A DNA stretch of 64,000 bases from Clostridium thermobutyricum DSM 4928 (GCF_002050515.1 NZ_LTAY01000021.1:1-64000); one strand, 5' to 3'; positions 52,189 through 60,380 are shown, numbered from the stretch's first letter. Notes: generated by a model from the sequence alone, not told the origin. Made by a program: numbers and translations.

Positions 52189-53241
52189 ATGGGGACTAAA
52201 ATAAAGAAAGATTTTTTCTTTTGGGTTATATTACTAATTATGCTTTTAGTAATATCAATAATCCTAGGTATAGCTTTTGGAAGTACAAATATTAGTCCGA
52301 AGGTTGTATATGAATTTTTAATTTCTAAGTTTACGGGAACAGATATTCAAATTGAAATTCCTAAGTCTGTAGGAACTATAATATGGGAAATAAGACTTCC
52401 AAGGACATTATTAGCGGGGATAACTGGAGGGGCATTAGCACTTTGCGGAGTTTTAATGCAATGTATTACTAGAAATTCAATATCAGATCCATATATTTTA
52501 GGAATATCATCTGGTGCTTCAGCTGGAGCTGTTTCTGTAATAGTTTTTGGTGGATCTTTGGCTGGAATGTTAGGGGTAGCAGGTGGAGCTTTTATAGGAG
52601 CTATTGTATGTGGAATATTAGTTTTTATAATTGGAACTCAACTTGGTAAGACAAGCAGTACTACTAGACTTGTTTTATCAGGATTAGCATTATCTACAAT
52701 ATTTTCAGCTATAACTAATTTACTTATATATTCAGCAGAAAATTCAAATCAAGCAAAATCTGCTATGTTTTGGATAATGGGAAGTCTTGGGGGAGCTAAA
52801 TGGAAAGTTATATGGTTTCCATTAATAGTATTACTAATTGTTTTTATTATCTCTTTAATTCTTTCAAAATCATTAGATTTGCTTTTATTTGGTAATGATA
52901 GTGCAATTATGCTTGGAATGAATGTTAAGTTAGTGAAATCTATAATATTATTTATTTCTATATTATTAATTTCAGTAGTTGTCTCACTAACAGGAGCAAT
53001 TGGATTTATTGGATTAGTAGTTCCACATATAGCTAGAAATATAACAGGAACTAATCATAAAAGATTAATAATACTATCAGTTCTTTTGGGTTCAGTATTT
53101 TTAATAGTATCAGATTTGATTGCAAGAGTGTTATTCTCTCCAAGAGAAATACCAATAGGTATAATAACTGCACTTATAGGAGGACCATTCTTCTTATGGC
53201 TAATAGCTAAGAATAATTATTCTTTTGGAGGTAAGAAGTGA
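52189..53241 (+). CDS. FecCD-family ABC transporter permease, second copy
   Basis: A 350-residue permease nearly identical in length and motif to the 48883 gene; only a scattering of residues differ, mostly in the first 60 and in loop positions. AAGGTGTGAG precedes the ATG at 52189. The stop overlaps the ATPase start (TGATG). Both copies keep all family motifs (LPRTLLAG, GISSGASAGA, GLVVPHIAR), so neither looks decayed. The pair arose by tandem duplication of the whole three-gene cassette. Confidence 0.9.
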   Translation: MGTKIKKDFFFWVILLIMLLVISIILGIAFGSTNISPKVVYEFLISKFTGTDIQIEIPKSVGTIIWEIRLPRTLLAGITGGALALCGVLMQCITRNSISDPYILGISSGASAGAVSVIVFGGSLAGMLGVAGGAFIGAIVCGILVFIIGTQLGKTSSTTRLVLSGLALSTIFSAITNLLIYSAENSNQAKSAMFWIMGSLGGAKWKVIWFPLIVLLIVFIISLILSKSLDLLLFGNDSAIMLGMNVKLVKSIILFISILLISVVVSLTGAIGFIGLVVPHIARNITGTNHKRLIILSVLLGSVFLIVSDLIARVLFSPREIPIGIITALIGGPFFLWLIAKNNYSFGGKK

Positions 53242-54077
53242 TGAGTGAATTAAAAGTAAATGAATTAAATTTTTTTATAGAAAATAAACAAATACTTAAA
53301 AAGATTTCATTAGAAATAAAAGAAGGGCAATTTGTTGGAATAATAGGAGCTAATGGTTCAGGAAAATCTACTTTACTTAAAAATATATATAGAATATATA
53401 AGCCTAAATCAGGAGAAATAAAAATAGATGAAAAAAATATAGAAAATATGAGTCATAAAGAAGTTGCAAAAAAACTTGCAGTATTAGCTCAAGAAAATTC
53501 ATCTGAATTTGATTTTAAAGTCGAGGATATAGTTAAGATGGGAAGGTATCCTTATAAAACTATATTTGAAGATTATTCTAAAGATGATATGAAGATAGTA
53601 GAAAAGATGCTTAGAAAAGTAGGACTTAGTGGTTTTGAGGAGAGAAGTTTTAATAGTTTATCTGGGGGAGAAAAACAAAGAGTTTTGATTGCAAGAGCAT
53701 TAGTCCAAGATGCAAAACTACTTATATTAGATGAGCCGACTAATCATTTAGATGTTGGGTATCAACTTCAAGTTATGGATATAGTTAAGGAGCTGAAATT
53801 AACCACTTTTGCAGCTATACATGATATGAATATGGCATCAATGTATTGTGATTATATTATTGTAATAAAAAATGGAGAAATAATAGCAAGTGGAAATGTA
53901 AATGATATTCTTACAAAAGATATGATAAAAAAAGTTTTCAATGTAGATTGTCATATAGGAAAGAATCCTATAACTGGAGATACACATATATTTTATCTTA
54001 GTGAGCATTCTCATGTAAATGGAATTGGCAATGGACATGTTCATAAAGATGGGTATACAGGTTATCATAAACATTAA
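53241..54077 (+). CDS. ABC transporter ATP-binding protein with His-rich tail, second copy
   Basis: The ATG at 53241 overlaps the permease stop, matching the arrangement in the first cassette; a GTG one codon upstream is the alternative. The 278-residue product has Walker A GANGSGKST, LSGGEKQR and LLILDEPT. The C-terminal tail again carries six His (SEHSHVNGIGNGHVHKDG and on to YHKH), with Asn replacing one His of the first copy. Conservation of the tail after duplication argues it is functional. Confidence 0.88.
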   Translation: MSELKVNELNFFIENKQILKKISLEIKEGQFVGIIGANGSGKSTLLKNIYRIYKPKSGEIKIDEKNIENMSHKEVAKKLAVLAQENSSEFDFKVEDIVKMGRYPYKTIFEDYSKDDMKIVEKMLRKVGLSGFEERSFNSLSGGEKQRVLIARALVQDAKLLILDEPTNHLDVGYQLQVMDIVKELKLTTFAAIHDMNMASMYCDYIIVIKNGEIIASGNVNDILTKDMIKKVFNVDCHIGKNPITGDTHIFYLSEHSHVNGIGNGHVHKDGYTGYHKH

Positions 54078-54095
54078 TATAAAGGGGTAAATAAA

Positions 54096-55109
54096 ATGAG
54101 TAAAAAATTAAGAGGAATTATTTTAGGACTAGCTGTAATAACAGCAACTACTGCATTTGTAGGATGCGGAGCAGCGGACAATAAAACAGAAGGAGAAGGA
54201 ACAACACAAACAGAGCAATCATCTGAATTTAAAGAAGTATCATATACTTATGATGATGGAAAAGAAAAAGTTGATGTAAAAGTTACAAAAGCACCAAAAA
54301 AAGCAGTAACATTATCTCAATTTATGACAGAGATGTTATTAGCTTTAGACTTAGGGGATAGAATGGTTGGAACTGCACTATTAGATAATCCAATATTACC
54401 AGAATTTAAAGAGGCTTATGATAAAATTCCTGTTTTAGAAATGACAGAAGGACATAATATATCTAAAGAAGCTTTCACAGCTTTGGAGCCTGATTTTGTT
54501 AGTGGATGGGAAATGTCAATAACTAATGAAACTACAGGGACACCATCAGAATTAGTTAAAGAAGGAGTAGTTCCTTTTGTTGCAAAATCTTTAGATGGAT
54601 CTTCAACAGTAGAAACAGTTTATGAAGATATAGCTTCTTTAGGAGACATATTTGGAGTTCCAGATAAAGCTGATGAAGTAATAAAAAAAATGAAAGATGA
54701 AATAAGTAAAATTCAAGAAAGTTTAAAATCTGTAAAAGAAGAAGACAAAGTTAAGGTTATGGTATATGATTCTGGTGAGAAAGAAGCAATGGTTGTTGGA
54801 GCAGGACTTCCAAATAATTTAATAAACTTAGCAGGTGGAAAAAATATATATGGAGATTTAAAAAAATCATATGAAATGGTTTCTTTTGAAAGTATAGTTG
54901 AGAAGAATCCAGATGTTATTCTTGTAACAGATTTTCTAGCAGGAGATCCAGTTGAAAAGAAAATAGAATTTTTAAAGAATAATTCAGCATTAAAAGATGT
55001 AAATGCAATAAAGAATAATAATATACATGTAGTTGCATTGGCAGATTTATCACCAGGGGTTAGAAATTCTAAAGTAATTTCAGAAATGAATAAAATATTT
55101 TATAAATAG
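54096..55109 (+). CDS. ABC transporter substrate-binding lipoprotein, second copy
   Basis: A 337-residue binding lipoprotein whose lipobox is FVGC (Cys24). It is strongly similar to the first copy throughout, including the GWEMSI, GTPSELVKEG and VGAGLPNNLI stretches. Differences concentrate in the linker after the lipid anchor and in scattered surface positions, which could alter ligand preference. AAAGGGG precedes the ATG. It is followed 52 bases later by the His/Cys-rich protein gene with no terminator between, so all four genes of this cassette are probably one transcript. Confidence 0.88.
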   Translation: MSKKLRGIILGLAVITATTAFVGCGAADNKTEGEGTTQTEQSSEFKEVSYTYDDGKEKVDVKVTKAPKKAVTLSQFMTEMLLALDLGDRMVGTALLDNPILPEFKEAYDKIPVLEMTEGHNISKEAFTALEPDFVSGWEMSITNETTGTPSELVKEGVVPFVAKSLDGSSTVETVYEDIASLGDIFGVPDKADEVIKKMKDEISKIQESLKSVKEEDKVKVMVYDSGEKEAMVVGAGLPNNLINLAGGKNIYGDLKKSYEMVSFESIVEKNPDVILVTDFLAGDPVEKKIEFLKNNSALKDVNAIKNNNIHVVALADLSPGVRNSKVISEMNKIFYK

Positions 55110-55161
55110 CATATAAATTAAAATTGATTTATATAGATAAAATATAGTTGGAGGGGTTAAA

Positions 55162-55389
55162 ATGAATGATTTAAAGAGCTATCCACATACACATGAACAT
55201 TGTAATTGTGGGTGTGAAGAACATAAACATGCTCAAGAGGTGTGTCATTGTGGATGCGAAGAACATAAGCATGTTCATGAAGAAAATCACCATACACATG
55301 AACAATGTGATTGCGGATGTGAGGAACATACTCATGCTAAAGAGGTGTGCCACTGTGGATGTGAAGAACATAGACATGTTCACAACTAA
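55162..55389 (+). CDS. His/Cys-rich metal-binding protein, 75 aa, internally repeated
   Basis: Of 75 residues, 18 are His and 12 are Cys. Four CxCGCEEHxH units are arranged as two tandem modules of about 35 residues (each with HTHEHC or HTHEQC, then EVCHCGCEEH). No signal peptide, so it is cytoplasmic. TTGGAGGGG precedes the ATG. The composition recalls metal-storage proteins such as Helicobacter Hpn, but the repeat is different and no family was recognised. As last gene of a metal-type ABC import cassette whose ATPase has a His tail, it probably buffers or stores the imported ion. Confidence 0.8.
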   Translation: MNDLKSYPHTHEHCNCGCEEHKHAQEVCHCGCEEHKHVHEENHHTHEQCDCGCEEHTHAKEVCHCGCEEHRHVHN

Positions 55390-55404
55390 ATAAATTTATT
55401 AATG

Positions 55405-55440
55405 ATACTGATAAATTTTATATTTATCAGTATTTTTTTA
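55405..55440 (+). terminator. Terminator of the second ABC cassette
   Basis: ATACTGATAAAT pairs with ATTTATCAGTAT around 5 bases, then TTTTTTT. Confidence 0.9.
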
Positions 55441-55618
55441 TTAAATATAAAAAATTAATAATAAAAATACTTAAATGTAAATTAATAAATATTAATAAAA
55501 AATATAATTTAATTAATATAAAAATAGAATACTAACTAAATTTATAAAAAAGAAATATAAAAATTAAATATTTACTTTTTATAAATACTGATTTGACTAA
55601 AAGTTATTTAAAAAAATA

Positions 55619-55632
55619 GTTAGAAATCTAAC
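55619..55632. promoter_or_regulatory. MarR operator upstream of marR
   Basis: GTTAGAAATCTAAC, followed directly by AGTTAGA, ten bases before a TTGACA box. It matches the site at 56168 before the MATE gene in 13 of 14 positions. Confidence 0.75.
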
Positions 55633-55642
55633 AGTTAGAGTA

Positions 55643-55671
55643 TTGACAATTTTAAATTTGGATGATAATTT
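55643..55671 (+). promoter_or_regulatory. Sigma-A promoter of marR
   Basis: TTGACA (55643-55648), 17 bases, TAATTT (55666-55671). The start of transcription is near the ribosome site, so the leader is very short. Confidence 0.65.
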
Positions 55672-55692
55672 TATTTTAAGGAGTTGATTATT

Positions 55693-56133
55693 TTGAATAG
55701 AGATATAAGAAAAATGCAAAACATCGATTCTATAGGCTTAATGCGAATTATAAGTATAAAGCTAAAATTAAAAGCTGATAATGAGATAAAAAGTCTAGGT
55801 ATTAATTCTCAGCAAGGAAGAATGATAAGATATATATATGAACATCAAAATGATGGATTAATACAAAAAGATATTGCAGAAGCTTTTAATAGAAGAAGTG
55901 CAACTATTACAAGTATGCTTCAAGGATTAGAAAAAAAAGGATACATAGAACGTAGGATTCCAAAAGATAATGAAAGACAAAAGAATATCTATGTATTAAA
56001 AAAAGGTGAAGATTTAATTTCAGATACAGAAAAAGTGTTTTCTAATCTTGAAAAAGAAATTTCAAATATATTAACTAAAGAAGAAGCAGAAACTTTTAAT
56101 AGATTACTTATAAAATTAAATAACGCTTTATAA
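55693..56133 (+). CDS. MarR-family transcriptional regulator
   Basis: A 146-residue winged-helix repressor: KDIAEAFNRRSATITSMLQGLEKKGYIER is the recognition region, and the wing carries RRIPKDNERQKNIYVL. The start is a TTG nine bases after AAGGAG; a TTG directly on the ribosome site is too close. Near-identical palindromes lie before this gene and before the MATE gene 79 bases downstream, so it should repress both. The likely signal is a drug or metabolite exported by the MATE pump. Confidence 0.9.
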   Translation: MNRDIRKMQNIDSIGLMRIISIKLKLKADNEIKSLGINSQQGRMIRYIYEHQNDGLIQKDIAEAFNRRSATITSMLQGLEKKGYIERRIPKDNERQKNIYVLKKGEDLISDTEKVFSNLEKEISNILTKEEAETFNRLLIKLNNAL

Positions 56134-56138
56134 AATAT

Positions 56139-56154
56139 GATAGCAATTGCTATC
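56139..56154. repeat. 16-base perfect palindrome after marR
   Basis: GATAGCAATTGCTATC, extendable with mismatches into ATAT/GTAT flanks, six bases after the marR stop. It overlaps the probable -35 box of the MATE gene (TTGCTA). It could be a weak terminator or a second operator. Confidence 0.55.
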
Positions 56155-56167
56155 GTATATTAAAATA

Positions 56168-56181
56168 GTTAGAATTCTAAC
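56168..56181. promoter_or_regulatory. MarR operator upstream of the MATE gene
   Basis: GTTAGAATTCTAAC, a perfect palindrome, followed by AGTAAGA. The probable -10 box (TAGAAT, 56170-56175, 17 bases after TTGCTA) is inside it, so binding would block RNA polymerase directly. Confidence 0.78.
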
Positions 56182-56211
56182 AGTAAGAAATTAAACTAAA
56201 GGAGAAGATTA

Positions 56212-57570
56212 ATGGAAAATACAAATGAATATTATTTAAAAGAAGCACCAATAAAAAAAGCAGTTAAGCATCTTTCAATTCCAATGATGCTAGGACTATC
56301 TATTGGAACAATATATAATGTTATAAATGCTTATTTTATAGGACTTCTAAGAAATACAGATATGCTTTCAGCAGTAACACTAGGGCTTCCTATATTTATA
56401 GTTTTAATGGCAATTGGAAATATGTTCGGAGTTGGTGGAGGAACATTTATAACAAGACTTATTGCTAAAGATGAAATAGATAAAGCTAAAAATATAGCAA
56501 GTTATGTTATATATTCTAGTTTTATATTTAGTATCATTGTTGCAGTTTTAGCGATTATATTTATAAATCCTATAACTAGTTTATTAGGAGCAAGTGGAAG
56601 TGTATTTGAAGTAACTAAAAAATACATAATAGCGTGTTTAGTACTTGGATTTATGGTAGTTATAAATTTTGCATTAGAACAAATAGTTAGATGTACTGGA
56701 GCTTCTAAAGAATCTATGTATGGAATGGCTATAAGTGCTATTGTTAATTTAATATTAGATCCATTATTAATATTAGTATTTCATTTTGATTTAGTAGGAG
56801 CAGCTGTTGCAATGTCTGTAGCCAACTTAGCTTCAGCAATTTATTATGCTTATTATCTACAAAGAAAAAGTGAAAAGCTAAGAAATTTCTTTAGAATAAG
56901 AAAAATTTCATTTAAAGATAAAATTGAAATTTATAAAATAGGTGTACCAGAATTAATTCAAATGTCATTTATGCTTGTAACAACATTATTATTAAATAAC
57001 TTCTGTATGGAATATGGTGATAGTGTTACAGCTAGTATTGGAATAGCATTACGTATTGTACAAGTTCCTGAATTTTTAAGCATGGGAATAGTTTTAGGTG
57101 TAATTCCTTTATTAGCATATAATTATTCTAGTGAAAATTTTAAAAGATTTAATTTAGGATTAAAATCAGGTTTTAAATATATAGCCTTAATATCAGTTTT
57201 CTTTTTTATAGTAGTTTTTATGCTTAGAAAAGAAGTTGTAGGACTTTTTACAAGTAGTAATGAAGTAATAAGAATTGGAACTTATATTCTTACAGCTATG
57301 CTAGTTTCACAATTATTTAATGGAATTGCAGGATTGTTCTTAGGAATATTCCAAGCATCAGGTAAAGGAACACCTACAACTATTATAGCAATAGCGCAAG
57401 GAGTATTATCAATTCCAGTAATTATAATAGGACATAGTTTCTTTGGACTAGATGGAGTAATTTGGTCAACTACAGTAACTGAACTTATTACATTTGTTTT
57501 AGGAAGTGTAATGTTTTTAATAGTATTTAATCCTTTCAAATCAAAAAAGATTTGTAATGAAGTTGCCTAG
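56212..57570 (+). CDS. MATE-family efflux transporter, MarR-linked
   Basis: A 452-residue MATE protein with 12 helices. APIKKAVKHLSIPMMLGLSIGT opens the first half and KIGVPELIQMSFML the second, and GVGGGTFITRLIAKDE is the conserved loop. AAAGGAG precedes the ATG. An operator for the upstream MarR regulator overlaps its promoter. It is an inducible multidrug-type exporter; the substrate is unknown. Confidence 0.9.
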   Translation: MENTNEYYLKEAPIKKAVKHLSIPMMLGLSIGTIYNVINAYFIGLLRNTDMLSAVTLGLPIFIVLMAIGNMFGVGGGTFITRLIAKDEIDKAKNIASYVIYSSFIFSIIVAVLAIIFINPITSLLGASGSVFEVTKKYIIACLVLGFMVVINFALEQIVRCTGASKESMYGMAISAIVNLILDPLLILVFHFDLVGAAVAMSVANLASAIYYAYYLQRKSEKLRNFFRIRKISFKDKIEIYKIGVPELIQMSFMLVTTLLLNNFCMEYGDSVTASIGIALRIVQVPEFLSMGIVLGVIPLLAYNYSSENFKRFNLGLKSGFKYIALISVFFFIVVFMLRKEVVGLFTSSNEVIRIGTYILTAMLVSQLFNGIAGLFLGIFQASGKGTPTTIIAIAQGVLSIPVIIIGHSFFGLDGVIWSTTVTELITFVLGSVMFLIVFNPFKSKKICNEVA

Positions 57571-57646
57571 ATAAAATATAGTTAAAATAATTGAAAAAAA
57601 TATAAATATGGACTATAATTATTGAAACTTTAGGAGGATAACTAAT

Positions 57647-57868
57647 ATGAATAAAGGGCAAGAACAATTTTTTAATTTCATAATGGAAAGAGTAACAGAA
57701 GAAGGAAGAAAAGAAGCAGAAGAATTACTTAATGAATCTTTTTAAAAACAAGCTAATGGAACTTTTAATGAAGAGTACATGAAAGCTTTTATACCTAAAA
57801 TGCTAGGATTATTAAAACCAGAATGTGTTGAAGAAGTAAAAAATATTATGATGAATCATAAAGCTTAA
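57647..57868 (+). pseudogene. 73-codon cytoplasmic protein gene with one in-frame stop
   Basis: TAGGAGG precedes an ATG opening a frame of 73 codons. A single TAA (57743-57745) interrupts it after residue 32 (RKEAEELLNESF), and the frame then continues intact (KQANGTFNEEYMKAFIPKML) to a normal TAA at 57866. Both halves have typical codon use and together resemble a small clostridial family of about 70 residues. Either a recent nonsense mutation or a sequencing error inactivates it; the upstream half could still make a 32-aa peptide. Confidence 0.75.
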
Positions 57869-57896
57869 TAAATATATTTATAAAAAATATAAATTG

Positions 57897-57938
57897 AAAT
57901 AGTAGGTTTAAACTTTAGGTTAAATCTACTATTTTTTT
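57897..57938 (+). terminator. Terminator after the interrupted small gene
   Basis: AATAGTAGGTTTAA pairs with TTAAATCTACTATT (one mismatch), then TTTTT. Confidence 0.75.
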
Positions 57939-58085
57939 GTGATAAAATGGGAAAATATATAATTAAAATTGTTTTTGAAAAAGTCTAGAAATCAAGTGTG
58001 TTTTATTTATTTTGTAGATAATATTTTATAAAAATAAAAGAAAGATAATAATGGGGACAATTAGTTTAATAATAAGAGGGATATT

Positions 58086-58685
58086 ATGAATTTTATAAAA
58101 CCAAATAGATTACAAAAAGGCGATAAAATTGCAGCAATAAGTTTATCTTGGGGTGGAGCAGGAGACAAAGAAATTCTTTGGAGATATAATTTAGGTAAAA
58201 AGAGATTAGAAGAGGAATTTGGGATTATAGTAGTTGAAATGGAGAATACATTAAAAGGGAGTAAATATATTTATGAACATCCTGAAAAAAGGTCAGAAGA
58301 TTTAATGAATGCTTTTAAAGACAAGAGCATAAAATGGCCAAAAGAAAATATATGGAGAAATGCAATATTATTTTTAGAAACATCAGAAGAGATGCCAGAA
58401 TTAAATCATTTTGAACGTTTGATTAGAAATTATGGCTCACAAGGAATTTTAGAAAAAATCAATGGAATAATAATTGGAAAACCTTATGATAATAAATATT
58501 ATGATGAATATAAAAATATAATTTTAAAAATTGTTAGAGATGAATTAAAATTGAATGATTTACCAATAATGTACAATATGAATTTTGGTCATACATCACC
58601 TATGATTACTATACCTTATGGAGCAATAGGAGAAATAGATTGTGATAAATGAGAATTTTCAATATTAGATTTAGGAGTAGTTTAA
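58086..58685 (+). pseudogene. S66 peptidase (LD-carboxypeptidase/MccF-like) with internal deletion
   Basis: The N-terminus (LQKGDKIAAISLSWGGAGD, then HPEKRSEDLMNAFKDKSIK) and the C-terminus (WPKENIWRNAILFLETSEEM, then NYGSQGILEKINGIIIGKP and NFGHTSPM) are both typical of MccF-like S66 peptidases, normally about 340 aa. Here they are joined in frame at residue 83/84 (about 58334). About 150 residues are missing, including the nucleophile Ser region (GYSD-type). A TGA at 58650 also cuts the last ten codons (EFSILDLGVV). The 188-residue product cannot be an active peptidase. Confidence 0.8.
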
Positions 58686-58825
58686 ACTTAGAATTAAAAC
58701 ACTATAAGTTGAAAAAAGTTAGAATAAATATATAAATTAGACAACATTTATTTAAAATAGAGCAGATTTTGGCTTAGAAAATTACTATGTTTTTAATTAC
58801 AATAGTATCCTAAAAGAAACTATAC

Positions 58826-58857
58826 CACTTAAAAGTGCTTACTATACGGGATATAAT
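58826..58857 (+). promoter_or_regulatory. Promoter with palindrome before the PNPOx-like gene
   Basis: TTAAAA (58829-58834), 17 bases, TATAAT (58852-58857). The -35 box lies inside the palindrome CACTTAAAAGTG (58826-58837), and ACTATAC occurs on both sides of it. A nearby HxlR-type regulator is a candidate for binding here. Confidence 0.5.
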
Positions 58858-58907
58858 ATATGAGTTAATATTGTCTTGTGAAAAAAATTTAAAGGAGACG
58901 ATAATAG

Positions 58908-59312
58908 ATGAATGAAGTAGTACAATTTTTAAATGAAAGTCCAATAGTATATTTTTCAACAATAGGAGTAGATGGTAAACCTAAAGTTCGTCCATTTCAA
59001 TTTATGCTTGCAGAAGAAGGGAAAGTATTCTTCTGTACTAGCAATCAAAAGGATGTATTTTCAGAAATTGAAAAAAATAAAAATATAGAATTATGTACAA
59101 TGAATAGCAAAAATGAATGGATTAGAATAAATGGGAAAGTAGTATTTTCAAATGATATGAAAATAAAAGAGAAAGTCCTAAATAGTAGTGAACTTGTAAA
59201 GAACATATATAAATCAGCTGATAATAAAATATTTGAAGTATTTTATATAGATGATGCTAAAGCAACAATATATGATTTTTCAGGAAATCCTCCAAGAAAA
59301 TATACTTTTTAA
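58908..59312 (+). CDS. Pyridoxamine 5'-phosphate oxidase-like flavoprotein
   Basis: A 134-residue split-barrel protein of the PNPOx-like family: NESPIVYFSTIGVDGKPKVRPFQFM is the N-terminal flavin-binding strand pattern, with FFCTSNQKDVFSEIEKN in the middle. AAAGGAG precedes the ATG. Members bind FMN or F420-like cofactors and are often general stress or reductase proteins. The gene converges with the HxlR regulator at 59501 and is probably its target. Confidence 0.85.
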   Translation: MNEVVQFLNESPIVYFSTIGVDGKPKVRPFQFMLAEEGKVFFCTSNQKDVFSEIEKNKNIELCTMNSKNEWIRINGKVVFSNDMKIKEKVLNSSELVKNIYKSADNKIFEVFYIDDAKATIYDFSGNPPRKYTF

Positions 59313-59359
59313 TAAAATAAATATAGATTTGTTCAAATAACAAAATAGTTTTTAAAATA

Positions 59360-59393
59360 AAAATAGGCAATTATAAATTGCCTATTTTTATTT
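59360..59393. terminator. Terminator of the PNPOx-like gene
   Basis: AAATAGGCAATT pairs with AATTGCCTATTT around 3 bases, with T runs on both strands. Confidence 0.85.
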
Positions 59394-59500
59394 TATTTCA
59401 ACTTTATAATTTATTTTTTACATTCAAAGACCTAAGAGATAAATTAAGCCTTTCTAAATTATAAATCTAATATATTTTTAGTTTAAATTACTATATAAGA

Positions 59501-59836
59501 TTAATTAGAATCAGTACATAAATATTTGTTCTTATAATAATTTCCCCAATCAACCATAGAATCAAGAATAGGCTTTAAACTAAGGCCTGTCTCAGTTAAA
59601 GAATATTCAACTTTAGGTGGAACTTCAGGATAGACTTTACGGTGTACAAGTCCCTTTTCTTCCATTTCTCTTAAGTTTTGAGTAAGAACTTTTTGTGTGA
59701 TATTATTAAGAGATTTTTTCAATTCTCCAAATCTTTTTGTTCCAGTAAGTAAATCACGAATTATAAGCACTTTCCATTTGTTACCTATAAGATGAAGAGT
59801 TATTTCTACTGGACAATCTGGAAATTCCTTTGACAT
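59501..59836 (-). CDS. HxlR-family transcriptional regulator
   Basis: A 111-residue winged-helix protein beginning MSKEFPDCPVEITLHLIGNK, with the family core GNKWKVLIIRDLLTG, RFGELKKSLNNITQKVLTQNL and EYSLTETG. The ATG at 59836 is eight bases after AAAGGA; an ATG three codons earlier is too close to it. HxlR proteins sense aldehydes, quinones or redox stress through conserved Cys residues; Cys8 is present here. The convergent flavoprotein gene is the likely target. Confidence 0.88.
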   Translation of the reverse strand: MSKEFPDCPVEITLHLIGNKWKVLIIRDLLTGTKRFGELKKSLNNITQKVLTQNLREMEEKGLVHRKVYPEVPPKVEYSLTETGLSLKPILDSMVDWGNYYKNKYLCTDSN

Positions 59837-60068
59837 GTTTAGCATCCTTTCTAATACTATTTTTAATAATTATGAGCTATAATTACTATTTATTTAATAT
59901 AAGATTTATTATAAATAGAAAAATATTAAATTACAAATTTAAAGATATTATATAAAAATATTTAAGATAGAAATATAAAATTTATTAAAATTAATAGAAA
60001 TCAAAAGTAATTTAAAGAAAAACGTCAGGAAAATATTTACAATTTAATGAAAACAAGAATTTTGAAAT

Positions 60069-60097
60069 TTGCTATGAATAATTTGTTTAAATATAAT
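60069..60097 (+). promoter_or_regulatory. Promoter of the cysteine-transport operon
   Basis: TTGCTA (60069-60074), 17 bases, perfect TATAAT (60092-60097). Transcription should start near 60104, just before the T-box leader. Confidence 0.65.
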
Positions 60098-60107
60098 AAT
60101 TTACAAA

Positions 60108-60370
60108 ACAGAGTAAAATAGTCGGAAAAGCGATGATAAAGAAGAGTAATTATAGTGAGATTTAAAGAGAGGAGGTTTTAAGCTGAAAGACTTCTATTTA
60201 AGCTATAGTGAAAGTGCACTTTTGAGCAAATGATTTGAATTTAAGTAGGGTCATTACGGTTCGCCGTTTATAGGGAATTGAGGGGGATTTTTAATCTAAT
60301 TTGAGTGGAACCACGGAGTACATAGCTTCGTCTCATTAATTTAATGAGATGAAGCTTTTTTATTTTAAGG
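60108..60370 (+). promoter_or_regulatory. T-box riboswitch leader, Cys specifier
   Basis: The T-box core TGGAACCACGG is at 60306-60316. Before it lies a Stem I with an AGTA S-turn (60145-60148). The arm TATAG (60150-60154) pairs with CTATA (60203-60207) above the specifier loop, and AAAG (60138-60141) pairs with CTTT (60219-60222) below it. The 3' side of that loop reads GTGAAAG-TGC-A, so the specifier codon is TGC (60215-60217), cysteine. Uncharged tRNA-Cys would favour the antiterminator and switch the transporter on. Confidence 0.85.
60324..60362 (+). terminator. T-box-controlled terminator
   Basis: AGCTTCGTCTCATTAA pairs with TTAATGAGATGAAGCT, then TTTTTT. It competes with the antiterminator formed by the T-box sequence just upstream. 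Confidence 0.85.
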
Positions 60371-60380
60371 AGGAGGTTAT

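Noticed and set aside
55162-55389. CRISPR-like repetition
   Set aside because: The repeats are coding repeats of the His/Cys-rich protein, not palindromic, with no regular spacers and no cas genes.
55171-55393. Other-frame and opposite-strand open frames across the His/Cys-rich gene
   Set aside because: They are shadows produced by the repeated DNA; only the frame with GGAGG upstream gives the ordered CxCGCEEHxH pattern.
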